Shown: positions 38,580 through 49,348, numbered from the stretch's first letter. The stretch is DNA of 64,000 bases from Lumbricus terrestris (GCA_949752735.1 OX457044.1:18461685-18525684); one strand, 5' to 3'. Notes: generated from the sequence alone by a model not told the origin. A program made the numbers and translations.

Positions 38580-38765
38580 CTTTGGTTCTTCATCATACTT
38601 GACGGCCTCTCCAGGATCCAGGGCGACAGCGGGTGGGGCTGAGACGGGCATCGCAACCGCAGGCATCGCAACAAACTCCAAAGAACCATCTCCTGTCAAT
38701 TTCCGGGCCAGCCACAGAAACGGCTTCTCGAGGTTGAAGTCATTCATGACATTCAGGTCGTAATA
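38580..38765 (-). CDS. RAN: Ran exon 5
   Basis: Acceptor GATGTTGTAG, 62 codons, possible donor GTCAGT at 38,579. It starts [20 protein letters not shown]. Reading through the donor adds only 18 residues ([15 protein letters not shown]) before a stop at 38,523. Confidence 0.85.
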
Positions 38766-41700
38766 CTACAACATCAACAATTATTCATTCACAATTCCTC
38801 AGCACCGCAAGAACTGTGGCAGACTCATGCAATGATTATTATTTTTATATTCGTTTTAATGGTAACAACAACTGATAGACACACACTAATGTGTACCTGA
38901 TTGATAGTGGTCCACTATCAATCAGGTACAAAAGCAGTAACTGTTAATCATATGGAAATATAATTATGATTATCTAGACTGTCCATGTCAGGGCTTTTTT
39001 AAAAGAAAATTTTAAGAACTGCACAGCCAGCAATTTAAATCTAAACAAATTTCTGACGACGTTTTTGTCAAACAGTTTTGCAAAAATGTCCTATGTCACT
39101 GGCCAAAAATCTGATGACATTTTTATCTTTTCTCCTAAATTTCTCCATGTTTTCCTCAAAAATATCCCAACTCGCCAGCCAAAAAACTTGAAGACTTTTT
39201 TAGTCATCTACTTGAAAATTGGCCGCCTTCCAGTCCATATTTTTCACCGCACAAGCCCTTCGTTCCCTTTCGCTCTTCCATGGTGTACCGACTGCAGTGA
39301 TACCGTTTTCTAATGATTATCACTGCACAAGATTCCTTTTACAACTGTACAAATTCATTTACAACTGCACATTTTGTGTAGAACTGCACGTTAACAAAAG
39401 CTCTGGTCCATGTCTATTGAATTTATCTTAGGATGACTGACATAAAAATAATTGCAAAAAGACAGTCGGTCATCGGTGTGGTAGACCTATACCTGCAGTT
39501 TCTTCTTCTGATGAAAGACGATGGATGCCGCGGACAACTTCGTATCCGTCACATCGAACTTGTTGCCGCAGACGACGATGGGAATGTTCGGGCAGACGCG
39601 AACCAGGTCACGTTGCCAGTTCGGAACGTTTTTGTAGGTAATCCTCGCAGTCATATCGAACATAATGACGGCACAATCGCCTGGAAAGAGAGACAATTTA
39701 CAAGGTCATAGAAACCATTGTAAAACGGGTGTGCTTATATTTTTCCAGTACGCCTCTCCTCCTTCTTGCTCTTTTTCTCCTCCTTCTCCTCCTCCCCTCC
39801 TTTTCCCCTCCTCCTCCTCTTTCTCCTCTTATCTCCACCCTCTCTTTCCTCTACCATACCAAATTGAAACGTAAACAGTGCAAATAAAATTAGGGCTACT
39901 CTAAAGGCTCTTCGGAATTTAATTCTGACTTAAAAACCACCTCTGCCTCATAACCGGAGCTATATACATGTATGGATATCTGTAGCCTATGCATGCACAT
40001 CCATAAACTTGTCTGATTAAAAATAATCAGGCCTACATCGTTATCAAAAAACAATGAATATATCAATAATATAAAATATCGATGTTACCTAGGGCTGACT
40101 CGGTAGTGTTTTACAGGCTCCTTAAAACTTTTTTGTTTCACCGTGGTTGGACTGGGAGCGCCTCTGAGTGGCTTTCTTGGTGGCACTATATAAATTCTTG
40201 AAATGAACGAATGAATTAACCTTGTATGTAGTCAGTGAGAATTGTGGAAAAATAACTGGGGGGTTGGACCATTGTCCGCTTGGAATTGGGGTATGAAAAA
40301 CAGACTTTACTACGAGGCTCTAAGAAAGACTGGGGGTTGAAACCCTCCAACCCCCCCGGCAATTCTCACCCTGTATGTAGTATCCATCGCGCAGTCCACC
40401 GAACTTCTCCTGACCTGCCGTGTCCCACACATTGAACCTGATTGGACCCCTGCTTGTATGGAAGAGGATGGGGTGAATATCCACACCCAGAGTTGCTAAC
40501 AATCAACCATACAATGATACAACTCCTTGAGGCAAACAATTCGGCTTTGTAAAAATATGATAAGCAGCATGCAGCAACAATGCTTTAATCCAGTGTGAGA
40601 ATTGTGGAAAAATAACTGGGGGGGTTGACCTATGATAAACTTGGAATTGAGGTGTGAAAAACAGAGTTTACTATGGGGCACTAAGAAAGACTGGGGGGGT
40701 TGAAACCCCCCACCCCCACCCCCGGCAATTCTCACCCTGCTTTAATCTAGCCCGGACAATTAAGCAGCCAATGGTGGCGACTTCGGTTTCTTAGTCTCGG
40801 TAGTCAGTGCAGCTGTAGAGGGTCTTTGAATTATAGAACCAATTGAGGCGACTTGAGGAAAAGGGCAAAATTGCTTAAGAAACCAATAGGAACATTTTCA
40901 TAGGGCAACAATTGTTCAGTAGGCAAACAAGAGTTTTATGACTTGTGGAATGGTTTATAGATGGATGGGCAAAAAAGGTGAATTTTCAGAGGTTCAAACA
41001 CAGACTACCTCTCTGATCCACTTAAAACCATCGTTATATTCTCTTATGTTATCATGCTTTACCATAATTATATATATAGGCTAAACAAAGAGAGCTACAT
41101 GCAAAGAAGCAAAATCTGTTGCTATGGTCGCCTGCACATAGAGGCAAGAGGGGCACTAATTGACCCCTGGAAAAATGACACCTATTTTTAACTACTACTT
41201 CTTGTTTGTTTTTCGCACTAAGTCAATATTGATATCAATGAAACACAAAGTGAAACTGAGAAACTTTCCTTTAGAAACCTTTATGCAAAATACCCATATA
41301 CATCGTCCTGATTTCCTGATTTGCATTTTCAAGCGCTGCTCTTGATAAAAAAAATTGAATGTGCCGAAAGCGTTTTGCCCCCTACCCTCTACAAGAATAT
41401 CTGCAGGAGCCCGGGCATGTCTGTTTTTCATGAGCTCTTTTAAAGTAAAACAATTTCTCATGAGAAAATGCACAAGAAAACAACCCTGAACAACCGAAAG
41501 TTCCTTCAAACAGAAATGCAACGTCAGTGATCATTTATATAGTACCATCTAAAATATTAAGAGCTACATGGAGGGCAACGGGAGGTAAATGGCAGATCGC
41601 AGACCATATCCCACCTACCATCGTATCTCTTCCCAAACGCACTGGTCATGTGTCGCTTTACGAAGGTAGTCTTTCCGACACCTCCGTCTCCGACCAACAC

Positions 41701-42209
41701 CATCTGCAATTGACACAATCAGAATATAATATACACAATCAGAATATTTAATATTAATAGGACAGCATTCAACTCCTTGTAAACCATACAAATAATTATT
41801 AGTGCTCAGTAACAACAGCTTCATTTGACATCTCAGCTCATACATATAGGCCTACAGTGCCCTTTCCTTCTACCCCGGCTGTTATACTTGCACCGTATAC
41901 TTGTAAATCATCTCTATTAATGATTTTCATTATTATCATTATTATTATCAACTCATTATCATTATTATTATTCTGCCCCAGGAAACATGGTCCTTCGGGG
42001 ACTTCAACATTAGCCTAGGCCAAACTATAAAAGCCGAGTTGGCTGGAATGGATCCTATAAAACCTATGAATCAATTTGTGCGGCACTTAAATGATAAAAC
42101 ACAAATTAAACAATGTTAATTGATGAAAACAATAAAAGCTGATTTTAAAATAATAGCCAAGAATTCTTGCCTTAAAAGTAGGAGTGCTGTCGCCTGTTGG
42201 AGCAGCCAT
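38580..42209 (-). CDS. RAN: Ran-type small GTPase, divergent (five coding exons seen)
   Basis: Exons on the minus strand: 42209-42171, 41703-41619, 40495-40370, 39680-39493, 38765-38580; phases all fit. The joined protein starts [13 protein letters not shown] and has the P-loop [13 protein letters not shown], switch [16 protein letters not shown]3 [20 protein letters not shown] with the catalytic Gln, G4 CGNKFD, and [11 protein letters not shown] of Ran. Ran drives nuclear import and export through importins and, in mitosis, spindle assembly. Odd points: the G5 SAK motif is NVM here ([11 protein letters not shown]); GGTGKT is GGVGKT; the tail has a small [10 protein letters not shown] duplication; no exon for the acidic DEDDDL end is found; the first coding intron is GC-AG; and a MITE supplies the donor after exon 3. 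It may be a diverged paralogue rather than the main Ran gene. The family call is very firm; orthology and function are less so. Confidence 0.9.
39493..39680 (-). CDS. RAN: Ran exon 4
   Basis: Acceptor CTCTTTCCAG, donor GTATAG. It encodes [20 protein letters not shown], then [16 protein letters not shown] and [11 protein letters not shown]. 188 nt, phases 1 and 0. Confidence 0.92.
39745..39852. repeat. Polypyrimidine (CTCCT-rich) tract in a Ran intron
   Basis: About 100 bases almost wholly C and T on the plus strand; not coding. Confidence 0.8.
40107..40224 (+). mobile_element. LINE 3' end in a Ran intron
   Basis: TTTCACCGTGGTTGGACTGG, GAGCGCCTCTGAGTGG, then CACTATATAAATTC and a (GAAT)n-like tail match the 3' end of the LINE at 15,484-16,805. 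It lies against the MITE at 40,233 and antisense to the gene. Confidence 0.75.
40233..40373 (-). mobile_element. H1 MITE copy 4, on the Ran exon 3 border
   Basis: In gene direction it starts CAGGGTGAGAATTG, identical to the terminus of copies 2 and 5. Exact target duplication TATGTAGT at 40,225-40,232 and 40,374-40,381. The first four bases of the element are exon 3's last four, and the next bases are its splice donor. Confidence 0.93.
40370..40495 (-). CDS. RAN: Ran exon 3, with transposon-supplied 3' border
   Basis: Acceptor TTGATTGTTAG, exon codes [20 protein letters not shown], then [18 protein letters not shown] plus one base. Its last four bases CAGG and the donor GTGAGA lie within the MITE. 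Splicing to exon 4 (GC GAT TGT) gives YYIQ-G-DCAV, in frame with Ran. Confidence 0.9.
40591..40739 (-). mobile_element. H1 MITE copy 5, in the preceding Ran intron
   Basis: Termini CAGTGTGAGAATTG and CAATTCTCACCCTG. Exact target duplication CTTTAATC at 40,583-40,590 and 40,740-40,747. Same orientation as copy 4, about 220 bases away, on the other side of exon 3. Confidence 0.93.
41619..41703 (-). CDS. RAN: Ran exon 2
   Basis: Acceptor TCAATTGCAG, donor GTAGGT. It encodes [20 protein letters not shown] and SAFGKRYD, the nucleotide-binding P-loop. 85 nt, phases 0 and 1. Confidence 0.9.
42171..42209 (-). CDS. RAN: Ran exon 1 (start codon), GC donor
   Basis: ATG at 42,209-42,207, 13 codons [13 protein letters not shown], in line with the short N-terminus before the first Ran beta-strand. 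The donor reads AAG|GCAAG, a well-formed GC-AG site. Upstream TTATTTCTTTAG at about 42,235 is a possible acceptor of a 5' UTR exon. Confidence 0.8.
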
Positions 42210-42677
42210 GTCAGCAGCCAAAGTAGAACGTGGAGCTAAAGAAATAACAACTATAAAAGGTTAAATCGCATTTAGCCATGCATAAGGTGATATAAGCCAC
42301 ACAATTGTGCACATATTTACATAATGCCTTTTTTATTAGCCTTGCATTGCATTATCAAATGCACCCTGATCGGTTTCTGCTCCAATTTTCTAAAAGTAAA
42401 AGGTAAAAGTAAATAAACTGAAACAAGTTTCTTAACTGATACAGACTGCTTCGTCAAAATGTTGAGAGAAAAACGCAGAGGCAAAACTGAACACACACAA
42501 GAACTACTACAATCAGTTTGACAAGAGTTACTGTCCTGCGAAAGCCATTAATAATCGTCTGATTTTAAACAGCGGTATTACGAAATTAGAGTCAAATCAA
42601 CACTTCAACTGCGTACATTAATAGAGTAATTGTCGAATTAGTAAGTCTTTTGTTCCGCTTCGCTTCGAATTCGCTTG

Positions 42678-42840
42678 AGTAAATTTGGACGAAACAATTT
42701 AAACTTTACGGAAATCGTCCGTTTTTAGTTCCGCCTCGAATCAGTTTAAGAGTAAATTTGGACGAAACAATTTAAACTTTATGGAAATCGTCCGCTCGCG
42801 ACGTGGCGACCTAAGAAGATGGCGACCACGACAGACGATG
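42678..42840. promoter_or_regulatory. Direct repeat and YY1-like motif upstream of Ran
   Basis: A 44-bp unit (AGTAAATTTGGACGAAACAA ... GGAAATCGTCCG) at 42,678-42,721 recurs at 42,751-42,794 with one difference. Next to it, CGCGACGTGGCGACC and AAGATGGCGACC (YY1-like) at about 42,795-42,827 look like a housekeeping promoter. Ran would start leftward from here. Inference only. Confidence 0.35.
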
Positions 42841-43385
42841 GCGGAAATGATATTTTTTCACTAAATATGTAGCGCAATAATTTTCCTAAATTTAATATTT
42901 TGATTTTCGTTTTCTTGTGCAAAAACTCATTTTCTTATGGATCGCAAAGAACCGAATGAAACCATCCAATAAAAAATGTATGTGGTGTTTATTTGTAATT
43001 AAAAATTTATCGGATGCGCAAATATCATGAAAACATAACTCGCGACCGAATAGGCCTAGGTTGTTTTCAAGAGAATCAAACACAAAAAACTTGATAAGTA
43101 GGCCTAAGTCAGTGACAGACCGCAAGTAGTAATTAACAGCATAGGTGAAATTACGCCAAATTTATAATTATGCAATACAGAACATTAAGCAATGGTTGTT
43201 TGACAAAAAACTGGTATTTCTGCAAATGCTTCTCCAGAGTATTGAGAGCAAGAACATGTTCTTGTATATAAAAAAATCGGTCTAGGGTTGAAATTCGCTT
43301 TGTCTCTATTTTAATTTCTTTTTGTCCTTATTTATTTCTATCCTGATTTTGTCATATTGGGGACATATGATTGCACATCCACAGC

Positions 43386-43717
43386 CATGGGCGGAGTTTA
43401 ATTGGTTTCCGTTCTTGGGGACTGGACAAATTGAGTCAAGAACTAGCAGCGCCCCGGAAAAAAATTTCGGGACAAAAAAGTTGACTTTTTAAAGTCGTCA
43501 AGTTCAAATCTCAAGAAAAGTAGCACATTTTGTCCGCCAAAACAGTTGATGACCTTTTTCGTCGTTTAGGCCTACTTGTTTAATTTAGGCCTAATTAAAG
43601 TTCTAAGGGCGGGACTAAGAACGGAAAAGATATCATTTACATGGTAAAAAATATGAATCTGGAGATAATTCTTGGGGGCTTAGCCCCCTAGCCCCGGATA
43701 AACTAGCTCCGCCCATG
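43386..43717. mobile_element. Inverted-repeat element (CATGGGCGGAG termini)
   Basis: The left end CATGGGCGGAGTTTA and the right end AGCTCCGCCCATG share an 11-bp perfect inverted repeat. I could not find a convincing target duplication. No ORF. Confidence 0.5.
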
Positions 43718-44544
43718 CATGAGCGTTATACCACTGCTCACATTTAGCATTCCCACTGCACACCCAAACAACTTTAACCACTGACCCAAACGCACCATGC
43801 TTATGATTGACTAGTCTAAGAGCTTGCCATTGTCTTTAAGGAAGATGTTTAACGAAGAGTTCAACATGGAAAATTGGACGTGTCCGTGATTCATGCAGAT
43901 TTAATTGCCAGTTCGATGAATGCAAGAATGCTCTGACACCTTCCCAGACAGCCTGCCTCATCGCCCCAATGGTGGTCCACTAGCGGCACTCGTCTCATAT
44001 ACGCAGGCATCGGCCGATCATGTTTCTCCCTCAGTTTGCCAACATCGCAGTGACTGTCGAATAATTCCGTGGGCCATGAGCTTGCCCATGGGTAGCCAAC
44101 GAATTTCGTTGGCGACAAGCTGGGCCACCCGTTTTCCAACGGGTTGCGCAGACTTAACGAAACTCGGTCGAGTCAGTCACAGTCTGCAGAGTGGGAGGTT
44201 TGGAGGGGTAGGGCGCTGCCGTGAATACAAGAGGGAAACAAAGAGGGGAGGCGTGAGGAGGGGAGGCGTGAGGAGAGGAGGTCGCAGCGCAGCCCGGGTT
44301 TCAAATTCATTGGGCTCAAACAATGGGATCTCAGAAGGCTATATAGCAATGGCTTTTCTTGCACGTGCGCAGCAAGGGTCATCTTGGCGCCAACGACCTC
44401 TTATTGGTGCGTTGTCGGTTAGTTATTGAGCAAGTATATGATGCATACATGCGCACTTGGCATACGCAAATAATGACCACCTCTTTGCAGACCTAATTAA
44501 AATAAATCAAAATAGTTTTATACAAAAACATGGGCCTACATTGT
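43718..44544. other. Unassigned, G+C-richer stretch
   Basis: Overlapping ORFs on both strands at 43,891-44,429 contain no motif I know. GGGGAGGCGTGAGGA is repeated at about 44,246-44,275. It could be a CpG-rich promoter or a diverged repeat. Confidence 0.3.
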
Positions 44545-44622
44545 TGGTTCTGGTGGCATAGGACTATGTCCGGTGCCTTGGAGCCGGAAGGTGGCGGGTT
44601 CGAATCGACCTCAAGCCGCCGA
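44545..44622 (+). mobile_element. SINE head (tRNA-like) in plus orientation
   Basis: TCTGGTGGCATAGGACTATG, then CCGGTGCCTTGGAGCCGGAA and B-box-like GGGTTCGAATCGA match the tRNA-like heads of the SINEs at 22,172 and 38,344. The body is replaced by a (CATA)n array. Confidence 0.65.
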
Positions 44623-45110
44623 ATACATACATACATACATACATACATACATACATACATACATACATACATACATACATACATACATACATACATACAT
44701 AGGCTACATATACATACATACATACATACATACATACATACATACATACATACATACATACATACATACATACATACATGCATGCATACATACATACATA
44801 CATACATACATACATACATACATACATACATACATGCATACATACATACATACATACATACATACATTCAGGCAAACATACATACATGCATTGCATGCAT
44901 ACCTGCATGCATACATGCATGCATGCATGCATACATGCATGCATACATGCATACATACATGCATGCATACATGCATGCATACATGCATGCATACATGCAT
45001 ACATACATGCATGCATACATGCATACATGCATGCATACATGCATACATGCATACATGCATGCATACATGCATACATACATGCATGCATACAGCCATACAT
45101 GCATGCATAG
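44623..45110. repeat. (CATA)n / (CATG)n array, about 490 bp
   Basis: Pure CATA to about 44,778, then mixed CATA and CATG units with a higher-order rhythm (for example GCATGCATACAT) from 44,880. The CATG part holds many GCATGC palindromes. ORFs here (YIHTYIHT, CMYVCMYV) are artefacts. Confidence 0.97.
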
Positions 45111-46163
45111 GCGGCACGAATTATAACAATCACCGCGTTACAGTAGGCCTATGAACGGGTAGGAAAAGACAATTAAGCGCTAATGAAATGCCAGAGAAAA
45201 CTGAAGAATTTCGATATCGGAAACACGTTTCAGATATATCGAGCCCTTCGAAAAAGAAACCACATTTGGCATGCTTTTGTCCTTGACGTATAGGCCTAAT
45301 TATTACATATTCCATCTGCTAGCATTGTCAGAGCTGCAAAAAATGCGCTCAGTATCATGCTTAAGGTTGATTTGACACTGTTCTGAAAGGTCGAGAGTAA
45401 AAATTGTAAGGTTTTAATTTTAAGGTTCTGCGCAAAACAGCCTCTTATTTAGAAACAAATTTTAGCTACACCTTCAGCATAGTGAAGCATCATCTAGGGG
45501 AAAGGGCAATGTAGATTGTTCCCATAATTATCGTTTCTTTACTGTAATTAGTAAAAAAATCAGCGTGTAAAATGCTGATTTCGCTTGCGTTTAACGAAAC
45601 ACCCTTACATACTTACTTAAACGAGCGCGCATGCGTGATAAATTGATAATGGTGGAATTCGTGCGTAGCGGGAAATATATATTTTGTCTAGATTAAAGAT
45701 TTCCGTGGACCGTTTTTTTTGCCTTGGTAATATAGTCCTTACTTTAAACCGGTGAGTTCATATTTCGTTTATTTTTCTTTGTTGCATAAAGATATCACTT
45801 TTGATGCGTATCTAATGATGACGCACACCTTGAACCTTACCGACCCTGTCCACGCGGCCCAAAACCCGAAAATTGAATCCTCGCAGGCACACAACCTAAT
45901 GATTTTTAGTTTTTTACACACTAAACTGCGTTTTCAACAACACTTAATAGGTCGATTATGGGATATATTCAGTTTAACTCAGAATAATTTTTGGTTCGGC
46001 CGCTTTCTACTAAAACGCTGTTTTCGGGAAATCGGATGCTTGTGTATTTTTAACGTTTTGGGGATTCTGGTTTCGGTTATATTCTATAATGACTCGGTAG
46101 CAAGTAACTTTTTTATAAATTTGATGAAAAATATTTCCTGACGAAATTGAAGCGGGATTTATC

Positions 46164-46245
46164 GTGTGAGGGTCGGTTAGGGCTCAGGTTAGGCGTCGTG
46201 AGGGTCGGTTAGGGTTAGGGTTAGTTTTAGGGTTAGTGCAGTCAT
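46164..46245 (+). repeat. GGTTAGGG-rich interspersed repeat
   Basis: GTGAGGGTCGGTTAGGGCTC and then (GGTTAG)n-like words to about 46,238. Reverse complement of the core at 27,640-27,740. Too short and mixed for a true telomere. Confidence 0.75.
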
Positions 46246-48029
46246 TCTGAAGCTGGATTGATGAACAATAATTTTCAATGAAAAATGGATGAAAAATATT
46301 TGCTGACGAAATAGAAGCGGGATTTATCGAACAAATTCTTGCCTAAAGAGAAGCTGGATCGATTAAAAGGATTCTCGGCAAACTAGAAGTTGGATTATTA
46401 AAGATAACAACGCTGCAACGTTAGTTCTTGGTGTCTACCGAGTCATTCTAGAACGTCTACCGAGTCATTATAGAACTCTACCCTGGTTTCGGTAAAAGTG
46501 TATTTTAGCCTATTTAATTATTGGCTCGAACATTATTATTCTTAATCACCTTCTAGTTTGACAAGGATCCTATTGATCGCTTTTTGGCAAGAAGGTAAAC
46601 GTGGCAAGAATACGGCAAGAATTAGTTTAATCAATCCCGGTTTTATCTTTAGGTAGGCATTTTTTTTCATAAAAATCATGTAAATTTATTTAAAAATTAT
46701 TGTTCATCAATCCAGCTTCCATTTCAGCAAGGTTGTTTTAATAAATCGGTAATCCCGAAGACTGCGTGTTTGTATACAAAACAATAATTATTGTTGCCAA
46801 CGACTTAGCTAAAAAAAGAGCGCTGCGACCTATCAGCTGCATCCCATAATACAATGCGCTTAGTAAGTACGTAGTAAACGCGAGATCTAAGTAAAACGGC
46901 CATGTTAATAAAATTATAAATGAGAGAAAATATGCAGTAAATGCGAGTAAATATAAAATTCGAAGCTATGGCGCAGCACTCTATTTTAGCGATTTCTTGG
47001 GCGGTCTTATTGTTTACATGGACAGGCGCACAGTCTTCGGGATTACCAATAAATCCCACTTCTATTCCAGCACAAATTGTTTTTAATAATTTGACTTCTA
47101 TTTTGCAAGAATTCTTTTTGTGAATCCGACTTGTCTAGAGCTGATAAACACTGAAACTCATGCAGTGGTGAATAATTAAATACGCTAAATTGTACTTTTA
47201 CCCTGGTTTCGAGATTCAGGTTGACCCCTAAATGCCAAACCTTGCTCTCAGTCTTACCGGCCCTCATGATATGACGTAACACGTGAAAGTTATCAACAAT
47301 GTTCATGCGCCGATGGTTGCACAGGGGCAAAAGATTTCACCGCAGAGTTGTGTTGTATATATTGGCCTACTTCTTCCAATTATAGGTTGGCCTAATATAG
47401 CATTTTAGAGGTCTAAATTATTTGTCCAATGCAGCATTATTATTTTTTCATCAGTTCGACTTCTACTTTCCGCCAATCCATCTTCCACGTTGGCAAGAAT
47501 TTGTGTCATCAATTGATTCAATTCCATTTAAACAATGAATTTTTCTGCAATCTAATTAATTTAAGCAAGAATCTTTTCATCAATCCCATGGTAAACGTGT
47601 ATGTTGGCGTCATAAATTATTCGTCATTGTATAGGTCAGCGTAGGTCGAATACAAGTCGGATTGACAAAAGAGTTCTTCTTAAGTAGAAGTCGGATTGGT
47701 AAAAAAAATTATTTGAAAAGAAGAGCCATTTCTGAAAACAATCTACCTGAAATCAAAGCTGGATGGGTGAACAATAATTTTAAATGAAATGGAAAAGTTG
47801 GATTGATGAAAAAATTGCTGCCTAAATGGAAGCACGATTTCAAGATGAAACGAGTTCTTGCCCAAACAGAGGTTGGGTGGAAACGAAAGTTCTTGGCAAA
47901 CTAAAATTGATTAAAAATAATAGTGCTTGCCAGAATGCTGTGACAAACGAATAATTTACAACACTAGAATATACGTGTACCACTCCCACTTCTATTTAAG
48001 CAAAGCTTATTGTTTTAATTGTATTGTAT

Positions 48030-48092
48030 CTATACGTTTATATAGCACCTCTTGCAGAATGACTATTCAGAGTCATTCTCAGCTCGAAAACT
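48030..48092 (-). mobile_element. LINE/SINE 3'-tail fragment
   Basis: Plus strand TATATAGCACCTCTTGCAGA then CTATTCAGAGTCATTCTCAG is a diverged copy of the common tail, in minus orientation. Confidence 0.45.
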
Positions 48093-48808
48093 ATGGGGTT
48101 GCATCAATTATAGATTTACAATTCTGATATTAAATGGTGACTGATATTTGGATGACTGAGTGTTTGTTTTCTGTTTTTGCATGTTGATCATTGTTAGGAC
48201 GGTCATAAATTATGGGCCTACAGTGGATAACTGTCAATGAAAGGTGTACTTTGCCATGTTTTTCATTAACAGGTGGCCTGAATACACGTTCCAACATTGC
48301 CAGAAGGCCTTGACCTACCAATGGACGGTATGAGAGTTGTCCACCACATGGCTGACCTACTCGTGAATGTGAAGCTGACTTGAAGAAAAATCTGGTAATC
48401 TGTAACTTATTCAAATCAATATCAGTAACCTAAGATAAAAATGGGCCAGTAATCTAAGATCAGAATGGGAAGTCTTAATGCATGTCCAGTAGCCAAGATG
48501 GATGTTTTTAATGGTTAATTTCTTGTGGATTGTTTGAACTTGTTGTGGCACGGGTGCCTGTAGATATTCAGAATTTCATTTAGAAGAGCTCTTGGTTCTC
48601 ATGCCTTCTATTTAAAATTTGTGCCATTTTTGCTCGATATTTGCAATCGAACCGGCATATTTTAATCAATAAATTCACTGAAAAACAAGCAATTTTTGAA
48701 AAATACAGATTATTTACGCTGTCTAAACTGCCTATTCAATGTATAATGTCATCACACCCATGGGGAAAAAAATCAAGACTTACAGTGAATCTTTAATATG
48801 TATTTATA

Positions 48809-49290
48809 ATTTTTTTGTGTGAAGGTGTCAATTTTGGCCAGTTTTCATCAAACATCTATTGATATCGACATACAGACAGTGCACAAAAAAAATAATTATT
48901 TCCATATTTCCATTGTTTTGACTGTCTGTGTGTAATTTAATGTCACCACAATAAGAAATAATGCTGTGGATCGGTATTTGCAGTGATAATCTGTGTTGTT
49001 AATAACCATTTGAATGCGCTTCAGCATCAATTGGGCCAGTTTTCGGCAGAACTCAGGTTTATCTAACGCACCACACAGCCTTAATCCAGTTGAACAAGTC
49101 AGCTTCAGAAGTTGGATCATGAACAGAGAGCTGCTTCTTCATGTGCACTGTTCACACATTCTCAATAATGTTCAAGTCTGGACTTCTATAGGGTCATGGT
49201 TCCAGCAGTGGAATGCCCTTCTGCTTCAGGCAGGATTTGTCGCCCTTTGTGTCATGACACTGTGCCCCATGTTTTACAAGAAACAGCACA
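48809..49290 (-). pseudogene. Tc1/mariner-like transposase remnant (minus copy)
   Basis: The minus strand gives SPDLNIIENV (around 49,160-49,190), the D-x-N-x-I-E-N block before the last catalytic residue, then SEADLFNWIKAVWCVR and MLKRIQMVINNTDYHCKY, which resembles the RIQ-x-VI-x-x-x-G-x-H-x-x-Y end of Tc1-like transposases. A stop follows IENV. Its outer flank (48,809-48,960) pairs inversely with 50,765-50,920. Confidence 0.65.
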
Positions 49291-49348
49291 AAAGTTCTTT
49301 GTTCAGAAGTTAGCAGTCCTCATCACAGAGCAACTGCGTGAATGTGCT

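Larger units (their letters stand above)
45111..48800. other. Gene-poor AT-rich region
   Basis: No supported gene; the 129-codon ORF at 45,752-46,141 has no recognised motif. Phrases such as GAAGCTGGATTGAT, GAAGTCGGATTG and AACAATAATTTTCAATG recur loosely between 46,150 and 47,900, which suggests an old, diverged local duplication. Confidence 0.4.

Noticed and set aside
38523..38580. Ran ending by read-through after the EEPK residues
   Set aside because: A consensus donor GTCAGT is at the expected place and the added residues are Gly-rich intron-like sequence running into a SINE. Not excluded, since the true last exon is not found.
43891..44429. Overlapping ORFs of 82 and 169 codons
   Set aside because: Neither shows a known domain. 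A G+C-rich stretch gives long frames on both strands by chance.
44545..44622. Functional tRNA gene
   Set aside because: It has A-box- and B-box-like words, but it matches SINE heads elsewhere in the window and lacks a convincing acceptor stem.
44493..45154. Large ORFs YIHTYIHT and CMYVCMYV
   Set aside because: Products of the CATA/CATG array; no gene.
45752..46141. 129-codon ORF
   Set aside because: AT-rich, no motif, no splice or codon signal; it lies in a gene-poor repeat-like region.
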